Assembly (NCBI GenBank): GCA_002344065.1
Contig: DDTK01000012.1
Coordinates: 434,001-498,000, forward strand
DNA from: Flammeovirgaceae bacterium UBA2366
GTDB lineage: Bacteria > Bacteroidota > Bacteroidia > Cytophagales > Cyclobacteriaceae
Length of the DNA: 64,000 nt
Direction of reading: 5' to 3'
Shown: positions 44,032-52,838 of the stretch, one piece after another
How positions within the stretch are numbered: position 1 is the first letter of the stretch
How the letters are laid out: each line of letters begins with the position of its first letter
Translations under genes and position numbers: made by a program
Notes under the pieces: generated by a model
Databases searched by the model: none
Told to the model about the DNA's origin: nothing
Seen by the model: only the letters and a program-made list of their open reading frames with translations

Positions 44032-45984
44032 CTAATCGTAAAATGACCAGTCAAAACCAAAATTAAATACATTCACTACACCCGGATAAAAGGGTGTTGG
44101 CACATCGCCATAGCCGTTGAAGACCTTAAAAAGGTTACTGTACTTTAAGAAAATTCGTCCACGTATAATCTTGGCATTAAGAAACACATCCGCCAGAGGA
44201 AATGCCGGGCTTTTAAAATCCTGTTGGGTATGAAATTGTTGAATAACCGGATCATATCCATAGGCATAGTAAGCCGACTTCCAATGAAAATCCAGACCCA
44301 CCTGGAAATCAAAGTTTCCATGAAACCAGATGTTGGCATAGGCCAATTGAGCGTTCACAAAAAACTCAGGCAACTGGATTGCGTTATCAGCATTTTCCAG
44401 AATTTTGGAATAAATCACCTGACCACTCAGTGTTGTGTTTTTCACAGGCGTAATCCGAAGGGCCAGTTCAGGTAACGCCAGGGTCTGAAATCCGGTTGAC
44501 TGTACCGGAAGCACCGTTTGATCAACTCCAAAGTCTCCCTTTTTGAAAAAAATAAAGTTCTTAAATGTTGTAAACCTTATTCCCGGATAAAGCCCAAGCC
44601 AGTCTGTTTTTACTTTCAAATTTCCTTTCAACTCATTAGACTCGACTTCATTAAAGAAATTTTGCCAAACATCATGGCTGCCGCGATAGGCCTGCTGAAG
44701 AAATGTTGGACTTGATACAGATCGTTTGATTGATGCCGTAAACCATTTGGTGTCAATTGCGCCTTCCACCCTGTACCGATTGTCCAACATAGATTCCAAT
44801 AGCCCGCGTACTTCAATTAGGGAATCCAACTGCAACGCCATGCGACCGCCAACATAAAATTCACTTCCTTTTGTTGGTAAATAAAAGTCCTCCTGATTGA
44901 AATATTTATACTGCATATCATAATTCCTAAGCGCTACATAGCCATTATAAAAGAGTTTCAACAGATTTCCTTTAATCCCAATCTCGTTGCGTATGGTATT
45001 AAACTTAGTTTGATCATCGGTGGTAGCGCTATCTACCACAATCGCATCAAAAAATTCCTTATAAGGCTCGGCAGAATAATTGTCCTTGAATTGATATCGC
45101 CTCCTGTCACTATCAACTTGGTGATATACCTGAAGTGCTTCACCAATTTTGTATTGATGAAAAAGATGATAGTTTCTGCTCAGCACATTGCTTTCAGCGC
45201 TGGTAAGCCAGGGTTGTGCATTGTTTTTGAAAAGATCATCCAATAAATAACTGCTACCGGTTTTTACGCCTCCATATTCAAAAACCCGATGGTACATGCG
45301 TCTGAAACTACCCAACACCGTATAGGCACTATCCTTACTATGGTAACTCATAAATACATCGTACGATTCACTACGTGCATTACGGTCGCCTTTCCCCTGC
45401 CGTTGAATTTGCTTATCACTGAAAATACCATTGTAATGAAACCCGAAGTTCCAGCGAGGATTTATATTTCTGGCATAGGTAACATTGGTTAATGATCTTC
45501 CACTACCCCCCAGAATGACATTCAAATTAGAATACGGAGACCGTGTATTATAGTATCGTGGAGCATTAACATCCCAGTAAAGATCATAGGTAGTAAACCC
45601 TGAGCTAACACCAATGATTGAGGGAACCTCATCATAAATCTTCCGCGCAGAGGTTCCAATGTTTCCTAAATCCTGATAAAGATTATTAAACCTGTTTATG
45701 AATGAAAACCTGTGAAAATCCCTGATCACCGTATCAATCGGAAACGTATTCCATCGGTTAAGAAAAATATTCTCCTCATAAAAAACCCGGGAGGTAGTTG
45801 GCCCATAAATCTGTTTGGTCGTATCATCGATAATGGACGAACGTGTGCGCAGGGCCGGCTCCTCTTCCTCTTGTGCCTGTAATGATAAGCTGAGCAGTAC
45901 GGCAGCAAAGGACAGGACAAGTCGAAAAAAAATTTTTCGCCATGATCGTTGGAGTTTCGAATGTGTGATTAATAATTTAGCCAC
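44032..45984 (-). CDS. Putative outer-membrane porin (Bacteroidota putative-porin family)
   Basis: A signal peptide (KIFFRLVLSFAAVLLSLSLQAQ) precedes a 600-residue beta-barrel-like sequence with alternating aromatic and polar residues. It ends in an aromatic C-terminal strand (NFGFDWSFYD), as expected for barrel insertion. The pattern matches the Bacteroidota putative-porin family. The start overlaps the lpxK stop by eight bases, so porin and lipid A kinase are co-translated. The transported substrate is unknown. Confidence 0.85.
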   Translation of the reverse strand: MAKLLITHSKLQRSWRKIFFRLVLSFAAVLLSLSLQAQEEEEPALRTRSSIIDDTTKQIYGPTTSRVFYEENIFLNRWNTFPIDTVIRDFHRFSFINRFNNLYQDLGNIGTSARKIYDEVPSIIGVSSGFTTYDLYWDVNAPRYYNTRSPYSNLNVILGGSGRSLTNVTYARNINPRWNFGFHYNGIFSDKQIQRQGKGDRNARSESYDVFMSYHSKDSAYTVLGSFRRMYHRVFEYGGVKTGSSYLLDDLFKNNAQPWLTSAESNVLSRNYHLFHQYKIGEALQVYHQVDSDRRRYQFKDNYSAEPYKEFFDAIVVDSATTDDQTKFNTIRNEIGIKGNLLKLFYNGYVALRNYDMQYKYFNQEDFYLPTKGSEFYVGGRMALQLDSLIEVRGLLESMLDNRYRVEGAIDTKWFTASIKRSVSSPTFLQQAYRGSHDVWQNFFNEVESNELKGNLKVKTDWLGLYPGIRFTTFKNFIFFKKGDFGVDQTVLPVQSTGFQTLALPELALRITPVKNTTLSGQVIYSKILENADNAIQLPEFFVNAQLAYANIWFHGNFDFQVGLDFHWKSAYYAYGYDPVIQQFHTQQDFKSPAFPLADVFLNAKIIRGRIFLKYSNLFKVFNGYGDVPTPFYPGVVNVFNFGFDWSFYD

Positions 45985-47014
45985 GGTCTACAAAATCGCG
46001 TACAAGCACATCAAAATCCTTACCATTTCCGATAAACTTCATTTCAATCGGTAAATAAAAAACAGGCAGTCGGGCTGTAATCTCCTTCAACTCATCACTT
46101 TCCAATTTTACTTTATCTTTCTCCGTAGTTAAAATACAAACAGGTTCGTTATATTGATTTATCAACGTTTCTAGTTCCAGCATATCGGTTTTGGTATAGA
46201 AATAGTGATCGCGGTATTCCAGATGTTTGATCAACGTAAAATTCTTCTCTACATATTCTTTGAGTGGTGCGGTTAAGGCAATCCCTGAAATTAAAATTAC
46301 CCGACCGACAAAAGGTTTCTTATGATCCATTAACGGCTGTGGTTCACCATACCGAATAGTGGCGAAAAACACAGGCTTGGTACTGAATTTATGAACCTCA
46401 TGCATCATCTTCATCATTTCATTTTCACTCAGGTTTGAAGGGCACTTGGTAATAATAATGGCATCAGCCCGGTTAGCACCCTCAGGCCCCTCCCGCAATC
46501 TGCCCAGAGGCATTACATGATCCTTATAAAAGGGATTACTGTACTCCGAAAGTAAAATTGAAAACCCTGTTACTACCCTTCGGTGTTGAAACGCATCATC
46601 CAATACAACAACCTGTACCTCTGGCTTCTGATCAAGGATATGAGGTATAGCAAAGGCGCGATCTTCACCCACGGCAACAGTTACCGTATTTCCGTATTTT
46701 TTAAATAATTGAAAGGGTTCATCACCCAGGGTTCTGGCTGTATCAGAGTTTGTGGCAAGGCGAAATCCTTTAGTCTTTCTTCCGTAACCGCGACTTAATG
46801 TTGCCAGTTTATGCGATCCGCTCAGCAGGCGTATCAGATACTCCACCATAGGTGTTTTACCCGTACCGCCAACAGCCAGGTTACCTACCCCGATAACCGG
46901 AATTGTAAATGACACGGAAGGCTTTAGCTTCAGATCGTACAGCCGGTTTCGGATGTTCATTAAAACATCGTAGATAACTGCCAGCGGCCAAAGCAAAAGC
47001 TTCAAAACAGACAT
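45977..47014 (-). CDS. lpxK: Tetraacyldisaccharide 4'-kinase
   Basis: LpxK phosphorylates the lipid A precursor at the 4' position at the inner membrane. The 345-residue sequence begins with an N-terminal hydrophobic segment (LKLLLWPLAVIYDVLMNIRN). It has the P-loop GVGNLAVGGTGKTPM, followed by TLSRGYGRKTKGF, VLDDAFQHRRV and LREGPEGANRAD. It is divergent from the NIF3 gene, each with its own -7 element, and overlaps the porin gene downstream. Confidence 0.96.
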   Translation of the reverse strand: MSVLKLLLWPLAVIYDVLMNIRNRLYDLKLKPSVSFTIPVIGVGNLAVGGTGKTPMVEYLIRLLSGSHKLATLSRGYGRKTKGFRLATNSDTARTLGDEPFQLFKKYGNTVTVAVGEDRAFAIPHILDQKPEVQVVVLDDAFQHRRVVTGFSILLSEYSNPFYKDHVMPLGRLREGPEGANRADAIIITKCPSNLSENEMMKMMHEVHKFSTKPVFFATIRYGEPQPLMDHKKPFVGRVILISGIALTAPLKEYVEKNFTLIKHLEYRDHYFYTKTDMLELETLINQYNEPVCILTTEKDKVKLESDELKEITARLPVFYLPIEMKFIGNGKDFDVLVRDFVDRG

Positions 47015-47022
47015 GAATAGTG

Positions 47023-47030
47023 TAGCTTTG
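47023..47030 (+). promoter_or_regulatory. -7 element for the NIF3 gene
   Basis: TAGCTTTG matches TAnnTTTG exactly, 39 bases before the NIF3 start. It lies 13 bases from an opposite-strand element for lpxK. Confidence 0.5.
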
Positions 47031-47042
47031 TTAGTTAAAAAT

Positions 47043-47050
47043 CAAAAGTA
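47043..47050 (-). promoter_or_regulatory. -7 element for lpxK
   Basis: On the minus strand this reads TACTTTTG, an exact TAnnTTTG match 29 bases before the lpxK start. Together with the plus-strand element it forms a compact divergent promoter pair. Confidence 0.5.
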
Positions 47051-47068
47051 CGATTAACTCAGTGATTC

Positions 47069-48169
47069 ATGAAAGTATCTGACGTTACCCACTACCTGGA
47101 ATCCATGGCGCCCCGTTCCTATCAGGAGTCATATGACAACTCCGGTCTATTAACGGGCAGCCCCGATCAGGCAGTTAAGGGAATACTGGTATCGTTAGAT
47201 TGCGTAGAGGCGGTTGTGGAAGAAGCTATTAAGCTCAACTGTAACCTGATCGTAGCCCATCATCCAATCATCTTTAAAGGACTGAAGAAATTAACCGGCA
47301 GTAACTACGTGGAGCGAACCATAATAAAGGCTATAAAAAATGATATTGCCATTTACGCCATCCACACCAATCTGGATAATGTACATACGGGCGTTAACAA
47401 AAAAATAGCGGAGAAAATTGGTTTGCAAAACTTGAAAATACTCGCCCCAAAACCCAATACCCTTTCCAAACTGGTAACCTTTATTCCACTTACCGATAGT
47501 GAAGCAGTGCTTGCTGAACTTTACAAAGCGGGTGCAGGGCAAATCGGGAATTATAAAAATTGCAGCTTTCAGGTAACGGGCACCGGTACCTTTATGCCCA
47601 ACGATCAGGCGAACCCACACATTGGAAAAGTTAATCAGCAGGAATTGGTAAATGAAATACGGGCTGAAGTCATTTTCCCATCCCACCGGGAGGCCCAAAT
47701 TATTCAAACCCTGAAAAAAGCTCACCCGTACGAAGAGGTGGCCTATTATATCACAACGCTGAATAATGAAAATCAGGAGGTAGGCTTTGGCATGGTGGGT
47801 GAACTGGAGAATGAAATGGAACCTACCGTGTTTCTAAGACATCTTAAAAAAAGCATGGAACTGAAGGTAATCCGCCATACCCCTATACTGGAAAAACCCA
47901 TTCGTAAGGTGGCTTTATGCGGTGGGTCGGGTAGCTTTCTGCTTCCAGCCGCTATTCATTCAGGTGCCCAGGTTTTCATAACCGCAGATTTCAAATACCA
48001 CGAGTTCTTTGATGCTGATAATCAGATCATTATAGCTGATATAGGGCATTATGAAAGCGAGGTTTTTACGAAAGATTTACTAACCGATATTTTGAAAGAA
48101 AAATTTCCTACTTTTGCAGTCAATTTTTCCGGAACTAGCACGAATCCAGTACGTTATCTTATAGATTAA
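47069..48169 (+). CDS. NIF3/YqfO-type dinuclear metal centre protein
   Basis: The 366-residue protein has the NIF3 metal-ligand motifs IVAHHPIIFKGLKKL and IYAIHTNLDNVHTGV in the first half, and TADFKYHEFFDADN plus IADIGHYESEV in the second. A PII-like insert (about residues 130-230, with TFIPLTDSEAVLAELYKAGAGQ) is the YqfO feature. The family has been linked to GTP cyclohydrolase type 1 activity and tRNA-related roles, but no single function is settled. The coiled-coil zinc-ribbon-like gene follows after eight bases. Confidence 0.93.
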   Translation: MKVSDVTHYLESMAPRSYQESYDNSGLLTGSPDQAVKGILVSLDCVEAVVEEAIKLNCNLIVAHHPIIFKGLKKLTGSNYVERTIIKAIKNDIAIYAIHTNLDNVHTGVNKKIAEKIGLQNLKILAPKPNTLSKLVTFIPLTDSEAVLAELYKAGAGQIGNYKNCSFQVTGTGTFMPNDQANPHIGKVNQQELVNEIRAEVIFPSHREAQIIQTLKKAHPYEEVAYYITTLNNENQEVGFGMVGELENEMEPTVFLRHLKKSMELKVIRHTPILEKPIRKVALCGGSGSFLLPAAIHSGAQVFITADFKYHEFFDADNQIIIADIGHYESEVFTKDLLTDILKEKFPTFAVNFSGTSTNPVRYLID

Positions 48170-48177
48170 AATACTAA

Positions 48178-48984
48178 ATGGAAACTCAGACCGTAGCACA
48201 GAAACTCGAAGCACTTGTTAAACTGCAAACCATCGACAGCAAATTAGACGAACTGATAAAATTAAGAGGTGACCTTCCCGATGAGGTTCAGGATTTGGAA
48301 GATGAAATGACGGGGTACAACACCCGCCTCCAACGCCACGAAAACGAGTTGAAGGAAATCGAAGAAGGTATTAAGAAAAGCAAAGAAGGTATTAAGGAAG
48401 CTGAAAAGCTTATCAAAAAGTATAACGAACAGCAGAAAAATGTTCGTAACAACCGCGAGTTCGATGCCATCACAAAAGAAGTTGAACTTCAGGAACTCGA
48501 AATCCAGATCTGCGAAAAGCGCATTAAAGAAGGCAAAGACTTAACCCAGGCTAAAAAGGATGAAATAGCCAAAACTGAAGCCTTGATTGCCGAACGTGGC
48601 GAACACCTGGACATCAAAAAGAAAGAACTTGACGGAATATTGGCCGAAAGCCAGGAAGAAGAAAAAAGACTGTTGGCCGAGCGCGAAAAAGCAATCAAGA
48701 AAATAGAAGACAAAACCCTGTTAAAATACTACGAACGCTTACGCGGAAGCCTTACCAATGGCCTGGCTGTTGTTCGTGTAGTGCGTGGCGCTGCAGAAGG
48801 ATGTAACATTGTTATCCCGCCTCAAAAAATCGCTGAAATCCGCGAGAAGAAAAAAATTGTTATTGATGAACATTCCGGTCGTATCTTAGCTGATGTGGAC
48901 ATGGATTCACTGGATGACAGTGATAAACCCAAAAAGGCTGGCGCCCCTGCAACGCCTGTCCGCAGAAGAAAAGCGGTTGGATAA
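48178..48984 (+). CDS. CT398-type coiled-coil protein with degenerate zinc ribbon
   Basis: The first 190 residues are a long charged helical hairpin (KLEALVKLQTIDSKLDEL onward). The C-terminal domain aligns with the CT398/zf-RING_7 zinc ribbon (GLAVVRVVRGAAEGC, IPPQKIAEIREKKKIVIDEH, SGRILADVD). Of the usual four cysteines only Cys209 remains; the other three positions are Ala, Asp and Ser. Relatives are implicated in flagellar or transcription-linked functions, without a settled role. It lies between the NIF3 gene and the TPR gene. Confidence 0.9.
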   Translation: METQTVAQKLEALVKLQTIDSKLDELIKLRGDLPDEVQDLEDEMTGYNTRLQRHENELKEIEEGIKKSKEGIKEAEKLIKKYNEQQKNVRNNREFDAITKEVELQELEIQICEKRIKEGKDLTQAKKDEIAKTEALIAERGEHLDIKKKELDGILAESQEEEKRLLAEREKAIKKIEDKTLLKYYERLRGSLTNGLAVVRVVRGAAEGCNIVIPPQKIAEIREKKKIVIDEHSGRILADVDMDSLDDSDKPKKAGAPATPVRRRKAVG

Positions 48985-50470
48985 ATTCACTCCGATATCA
49001 TTCAAAAAGGCAGGCCTGTTGACCTGCCTTTTTTTATGGGCATGCTCCGGCCTTTATGCCCGGCAACCGCAATGGTTGGGTCAGGAGCCGTATAAAAAGG
49101 CCTATGATCTTTGCATCAACTTAATGCTTGATGAAAGTAGGGTGCTTTTACCATCACCGACAACACCAGAGGCCATTTACATTAGTTCGTTAGCCGATAT
49201 ACTGGAATTACTGATAACGGAAGATGTCACCCGGTTTGCAGCGCTGGAGAAGCAATACGAAAAACGCATCGAGCTATTAAAAAAAATAAGTCCGGCAACG
49301 AATAAAAGTCTGTTTGTCCTTGCCGAACTCCGCTTACAATGGGCTTTTGTTTACCTCAAGTTTGGGCACGACTTCACAGCGGCCTGGAACATTCGGCAGG
49401 CGCACATCCTCACGCAGGAATGCCAACGAAAATTTCCTGAATTTCTTCCCATTCAAAAAACTTCCGGTGTACTGGAAGTGATGTTGGGCTCCGTGCCGGA
49501 AAAATATCAATGGGTATTAACGATGTTAGGGATGAAGGGATCGGTAGAAACCGGTCTCAATCAACTTAGGATGGTTCAACAAGATGAAGCATCCTTATCC
49601 TTTGAAACCAATCTGCTTTATCATTTGATTGAAGGATTCGTGCTGCAACAAACCGACTCAGCGCTGGTTGCCCTGGAAAATCTACATCACCAAAATCCAG
49701 AAAATAAATTAATCATGTTTCTGGGAGCCTCATTAGCCATTAAAAATTCATCCAGCGAAATGGCTATGATTATACTGGAGAAATTAAAAGGTCAGGCAGG
49801 CGGACTTACCATTTACTATGCCGATTACCTGTTGGGAGAAGTGTACCTGCATCAAGGAAATTATCAAAAGTCCATTCAGGCCTACAGAAGGTTTATACAG
49901 ACATATAAAGGAAGCAACTACATCAAAGATGCTTATTACAAAATAGGCATTGCGTATTGGCTGCTTACTATGCCCGACCAGGCTCAGGTCAATTTTGAAC
50001 TGGCCAAAAAAAATGGGAAAGAGGCAGCTGAGGCCGACAAGTATGCTGTCAGAAGTCTTGCCGAAAATGATTTTACCAACATCAAGTTGACCAAAGCCAG
50101 GTATAGTATTGATGGTGGTTATTACGATGAAGCCATTCGGCTGCTTAAATCAATTAAAAAGGAGGAGCTTGTATCAAGTCGTGAATTAACGGAATATCAC
50201 TATCGGTTTGCCCGCTTATATCATAAACTAAATCAGTTAACGGATGCGAAGAAATTCTATGCTCAGGCTATTGACTTAGCCGGCACAGAAAGTTGGTATT
50301 TTGCACCGAATGCCTGCCTGCAACTGGGTTATATTTTCAGGGATGAAGGTAATTTAGAGGAGGCACAAAAATACTTTAACAAGGCAATGAGTTATAAGAA
50401 GCATGCCTATAAAAACAGTATTGATAGTAAGGCTAAGTCAGCGTTGGCACAATTAAAAAAAATAAAATAA
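48977..50470 (+). CDS. Secreted or lipoprotein-like TPR protein
   Basis: About 497 residues. The likely start is the TTG at 48977, which gives MDKFTPISFKKAGLLTCLFLW, a good signal peptide, and overlaps the previous stop by eight bases. A frame-consistent ATG at 48893 would run through the previous gene and bury the signal peptide. Several TPR-like units follow (about residues 100-490), the clearest being GEVYLHQGNYQKSIQAYRR and YKIGIAYWLLTMPDQAQVNF. A Cys in LWACSG could be a weak lipobox. A terminator-like hairpin lies in the signal-peptide codons. Confidence 0.85.
   Translation: MDKFTPISFKKAGLLTCLFLWACSGLYARQPQWLGQEPYKKAYDLCINLMLDESRVLLPSPTTPEAIYISSLADILELLITEDVTRFAALEKQYEKRIELLKKISPATNKSLFVLAELRLQWAFVYLKFGHDFTAAWNIRQAHILTQECQRKFPEFLPIQKTSGVLEVMLGSVPEKYQWVLTMLGMKGSVETGLNQLRMVQQDEASLSFETNLLYHLIEGFVLQQTDSALVALENLHHQNPENKLIMFLGASLAIKNSSSEMAMIILEKLKGQAGGLTIYYADYLLGEVYLHQGNYQKSIQAYRRFIQTYKGSNYIKDAYYKIGIAYWLLTMPDQAQVNFELAKKNGKEAAEADKYAVRSLAENDFTNIKLTKARYSIDGGYYDEAIRLLKSIKKEELVSSRELTEYHYRFARLYHKLNQLTDAKKFYAQAIDLAGTESWYFAPNACLQLGYIFRDEGNLEEAQKYFNKAMSYKKHAYKNSIDSKAKSALAQLKKIK
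49004..49036 (+). terminator. Terminator-like hairpin inside signal-peptide codons
   Basis: The arms AAAAAGGCAGG and CCTGCCTTTTT (11 bp, perfect) flank an eight-base loop, with further T residues to 49035. By structure this is a good intrinsic terminator for the 48178 gene, yet it lies inside codons for the signal peptide of the TPR protein (FKKAGLLTCLFL). Confidence 0.7.
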
Positions 50471-50473
50471 TGA

Positions 50474-51115
50474 CTACGCTACTGAAAGCTCCTTCTTTAG
50501 CTGAGCCAAATGAACCGTGTCATTATAACGCTCAACAGCGAACATCGATCCTGTATAATTCAATATGTACAAGCATGAATTTTCGTGCTCAAACATATCC
50601 ATACTTCGGAGCGGATAATTCAACAGATAACACAGCAATATCCGAATGGCACGGCCGTGCATACAAATGAGAATCGTGTTTTCATTCGGCTTTTGCTGAA
50701 TATAATCAATTGCAGGTTTCATTCGCTTCACCACATCCTCCGGACTTTCTCCGCCCTCAATGCGTAACTGTGTTTCACCTTTACGCCATTGCTCCAGCAT
50801 GTAGTGGTAGTAAGCATCTTCCTCAGGTGTGATAGACTGCCCCTCCTTCTTGCCCCATGATATTTCATTCAGGCCAATCAGGCGTTCATGAGGTATATCT
50901 GCTGCAATAAAATGTTCAACCGATTCAATGCTCCGTTTTAAAACAGATGTATAAACTTTATCAAACGTAACGTGTTTATAAGCATCATAAAATGCTTTCG
51001 CCTGTGCCCTTCCAAAGTCGTTCAAACTGCTGTCCACACCACTGCCCTGAACAATGCCCCGAAGGTTAAAATCAGTCTGTCCATGACGAACAATGTATAT
51101 TTTTTTCGTGTTCAA
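50474..51115 (-). CDS. Histidine phosphatase family protein
   Basis: This 213-residue phosphoglycerate-mutase-like phosphatase has the motif YIVRHGQTDFNLRG (catalytic His11), TSVLKRSIESVEHF, the acid region LNEISWGKKEGQS and the second catalytic His in ILICMHGRAIR. Substrates of such stand-alone members include sugar phosphates and cobalamin or menaquinone-related phosphates. The neighbouring menaquinone operon is divergent. A -7 element lies 50 bases upstream. Confidence 0.93.
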   Translation of the reverse strand: MNTKKIYIVRHGQTDFNLRGIVQGSGVDSSLNDFGRAQAKAFYDAYKHVTFDKVYTSVLKRSIESVEHFIAADIPHERLIGLNEISWGKKEGQSITPEEDAYYHYMLEQWRKGETQLRIEGGESPEDVVKRMKPAIDYIQQKPNENTILICMHGRAIRILLCYLLNYPLRSMDMFEHENSCLYILNYTGSMFAVERYNDTVHLAQLKKELSVA

Positions 51116-51164
51116 TTTGTAGCTATTTTGGCCCTGTTTTGAGGGAAAAACCTAAAAACTGCCG

Positions 51165-51172
51165 CAAAAATA
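51165..51172 (-). promoter_or_regulatory. -7 element for the histidine phosphatase gene
   Basis: On the minus strand this reads TATTTTTG, an exact TAnnTTTG match 50 bases before the start codon. No standard -33 TTG is seen at the right distance. Confidence 0.4.
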
Positions 51173-51209
51173 GAAAAAGAATTCACCTTACCATTTTCGA
51201 CAATAACGA

Positions 51210-51635
51210 ATGTCTTTATTTAGCCCTAACGTAACACTTGAGGCCTTAAACAAAATGTCAACCAACACCATGGTTGAACACCTCGGTATCATGTTCACGG
51301 AAATCGGTGATGATTACATCTCAGCCACTATGCCGGTGGATCATCGCACGCATCAACCCTACGGTTTACTGCATGGAGGCGCCTCCGTAGCACTTGCCGA
51401 GACCCTAGGAAGTGTTGCTGCCCATTGTTGTATTGATACTGCCATCCAATACTGTGTTGGACTGGATATCAATGCCAATCACGTTAAAGGAATTAAGGAA
51501 GGTATTGTCACCGGCACCACAAAACCAATACACATTGGTAAAAAAACCCACGTATGGGAAATCCGGATCACCAATGAAAAAAAAGAGTTGATTTGTATCA
51601 GCCGCATCACCATGGCTGTTATCGATAAGCGTTAG
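51210..51635 (+). CDS. Hotdog-fold thioesterase (PaaI/MenI type)
   Basis: This 141-residue hotdog protein has the PaaI-type signature PYGLLHGGASVALAETLGSVA and a C-terminal TKPIHIGKKTHVWEIRI. It is the first gene of the menaquinone operon, three bases before menF. It is therefore the likely DHNA-CoA thioesterase (MenI activity), releasing 1,4-dihydroxy-2-naphthoate from the MenB product. The enzyme assignment rests on context. Confidence 0.9.
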   Translation: MSLFSPNVTLEALNKMSTNTMVEHLGIMFTEIGDDYISATMPVDHRTHQPYGLLHGGASVALAETLGSVAAHCCIDTAIQYCVGLDINANHVKGIKEGIVTGTTKPIHIGKKTHVWEIRITNEKKELICISRITMAVIDKR

Positions 51636-51638
51636 GAT

Positions 51639-52832
51639 ATGAGTCACATACAAACGATATCAGAAACCATTGATATTCCTATTGAACTGGAGGATTTACT
51701 GGGACGACTCATCGTGTTTACCCTGGAACACGATTACTCCCTGGCCGCCTGGCGCCTGCCTGAATCTGCTACCACGCATATTATCCTAACCATTAAACCA
51801 GACTACTATCAACTTACGGATACTTTTGAGGAGATCGGATCAGGATTCATCTTTCATCCTTTTGATTCCCAACAGTCCGGCATCTTCATCAAATCCGACA
51901 TTCAATTTGTGTTTGAACAAGGAAAGCTTAAAACCGATGAACCTTCATCTGCAAAAGCAATGGAATGGTTGGTGAAAAATATTGTTGAACCTTCAGACCT
52001 TCATACAAAAGCTAAGTTTCCTGCATCGAAAAAATTAAATAAAACCACTGATTTTATTGAACTTGTCAGGCACGCTATCAACCAAATTGAACATGGTTAT
52101 GCCGAAAAGATTGTTCCTTCGCGCGTTAAAGCAGTAGAACTTTCACCTGCGTTTGATGTTCAGGACGCATTCCTGCGATTGGAGAATAGCTATCCCAATG
52201 CATTGGTTTCATTTGTATATACCCCAAAGCACGGGGCCTGGCTGGGTGCATCCCCAGAAATTCTGGTGTCGGTTCAGAAAAATATTTTTCGAACAGTTGC
52301 GCTTGCCGGAACACAAGCGCACACCACGGGCATGAACCTCAAACAAGTAGCCTGGACACAAAAAGAAATTGAAGAGCAGGCCTTGGTGAGCCGATACATT
52401 ATTAACTGCTTTAAGAAAATCAGGCTACGTGAATTTGAGGAACATGGACCGAAAACTGTTGTAGCAGGAAACCTGATGCACCTTAAAACAGATTTCGCTG
52501 TGGATATGAAAGCCACAAACTTTCTGCAATTAGGCTCTGTTATGTTGCGACTCCTCCACCCCACTTCAGCGGTATGCGGAACGCCATTGGAAACCTCACG
52601 TAAATTTCTGCTAGAACATGAAGGTTATTCGCGTGAGTTTTATTCCGGTTTTCTCGGCCCTGTAAATATGCATGAAAGCAGTCACCTTTTTGTAAACCTA
52701 AGGTGTTTGCAACTCTTCGCAGATCAGGCATGGTTATATGCAGGCGCAGGTGTTACAGCCGATTCTATTCCGGAAAAAGAATGGGAAGAAACAGAGATGA
52801 AGATGAATACCTTGCTTCAGGTTATCCGCTAA
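51639..52832 (+). CDS. menF: Isochorismate synthase
   Basis: It converts chorismate to isochorismate, the entry step of menaquinone synthesis. The 397-residue chorismate-binding domain has EKIVPSRVKAVEL, FVYTPKHGAWLGASPEIL, LAGTQ, then VCGTPLETSRKFLLEHEGY, REFYSGFLGPVN and YAGAGVTADS. These are the expected active-site and Mg-binding segments. It is in a tight run with menD (six-base gap). MenF is preferred over EntC because of the operon. Confidence 0.93.
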   Translation: MSHIQTISETIDIPIELEDLLGRLIVFTLEHDYSLAAWRLPESATTHIILTIKPDYYQLTDTFEEIGSGFIFHPFDSQQSGIFIKSDIQFVFEQGKLKTDEPSSAKAMEWLVKNIVEPSDLHTKAKFPASKKLNKTTDFIELVRHAINQIEHGYAEKIVPSRVKAVELSPAFDVQDAFLRLENSYPNALVSFVYTPKHGAWLGASPEILVSVQKNIFRTVALAGTQAHTTGMNLKQVAWTQKEIEEQALVSRYIINCFKKIRLREFEEHGPKTVVAGNLMHLKTDFAVDMKATNFLQLGSVMLRLLHPTSAVCGTPLETSRKFLLEHEGYSREFYSGFLGPVNMHESSHLFVNLRCLQLFADQAWLYAGAGVTADSIPEKEWEETEMKMNTLLQVIR

Positions 52833-52838
52833 CGTGGC

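Noticed and set aside
48893..48976. Upstream ATG start for the TPR protein
   Set aside because: It would translate 28 residues from within the previous gene in another frame and bury a good signal peptide; the TTG at 48977 gives a standard N-terminus.
50470..50670. 66-residue open frame on the plus strand
   Set aside because: It lies wholly antisense to the histidine phosphatase gene and has no recognisable features.
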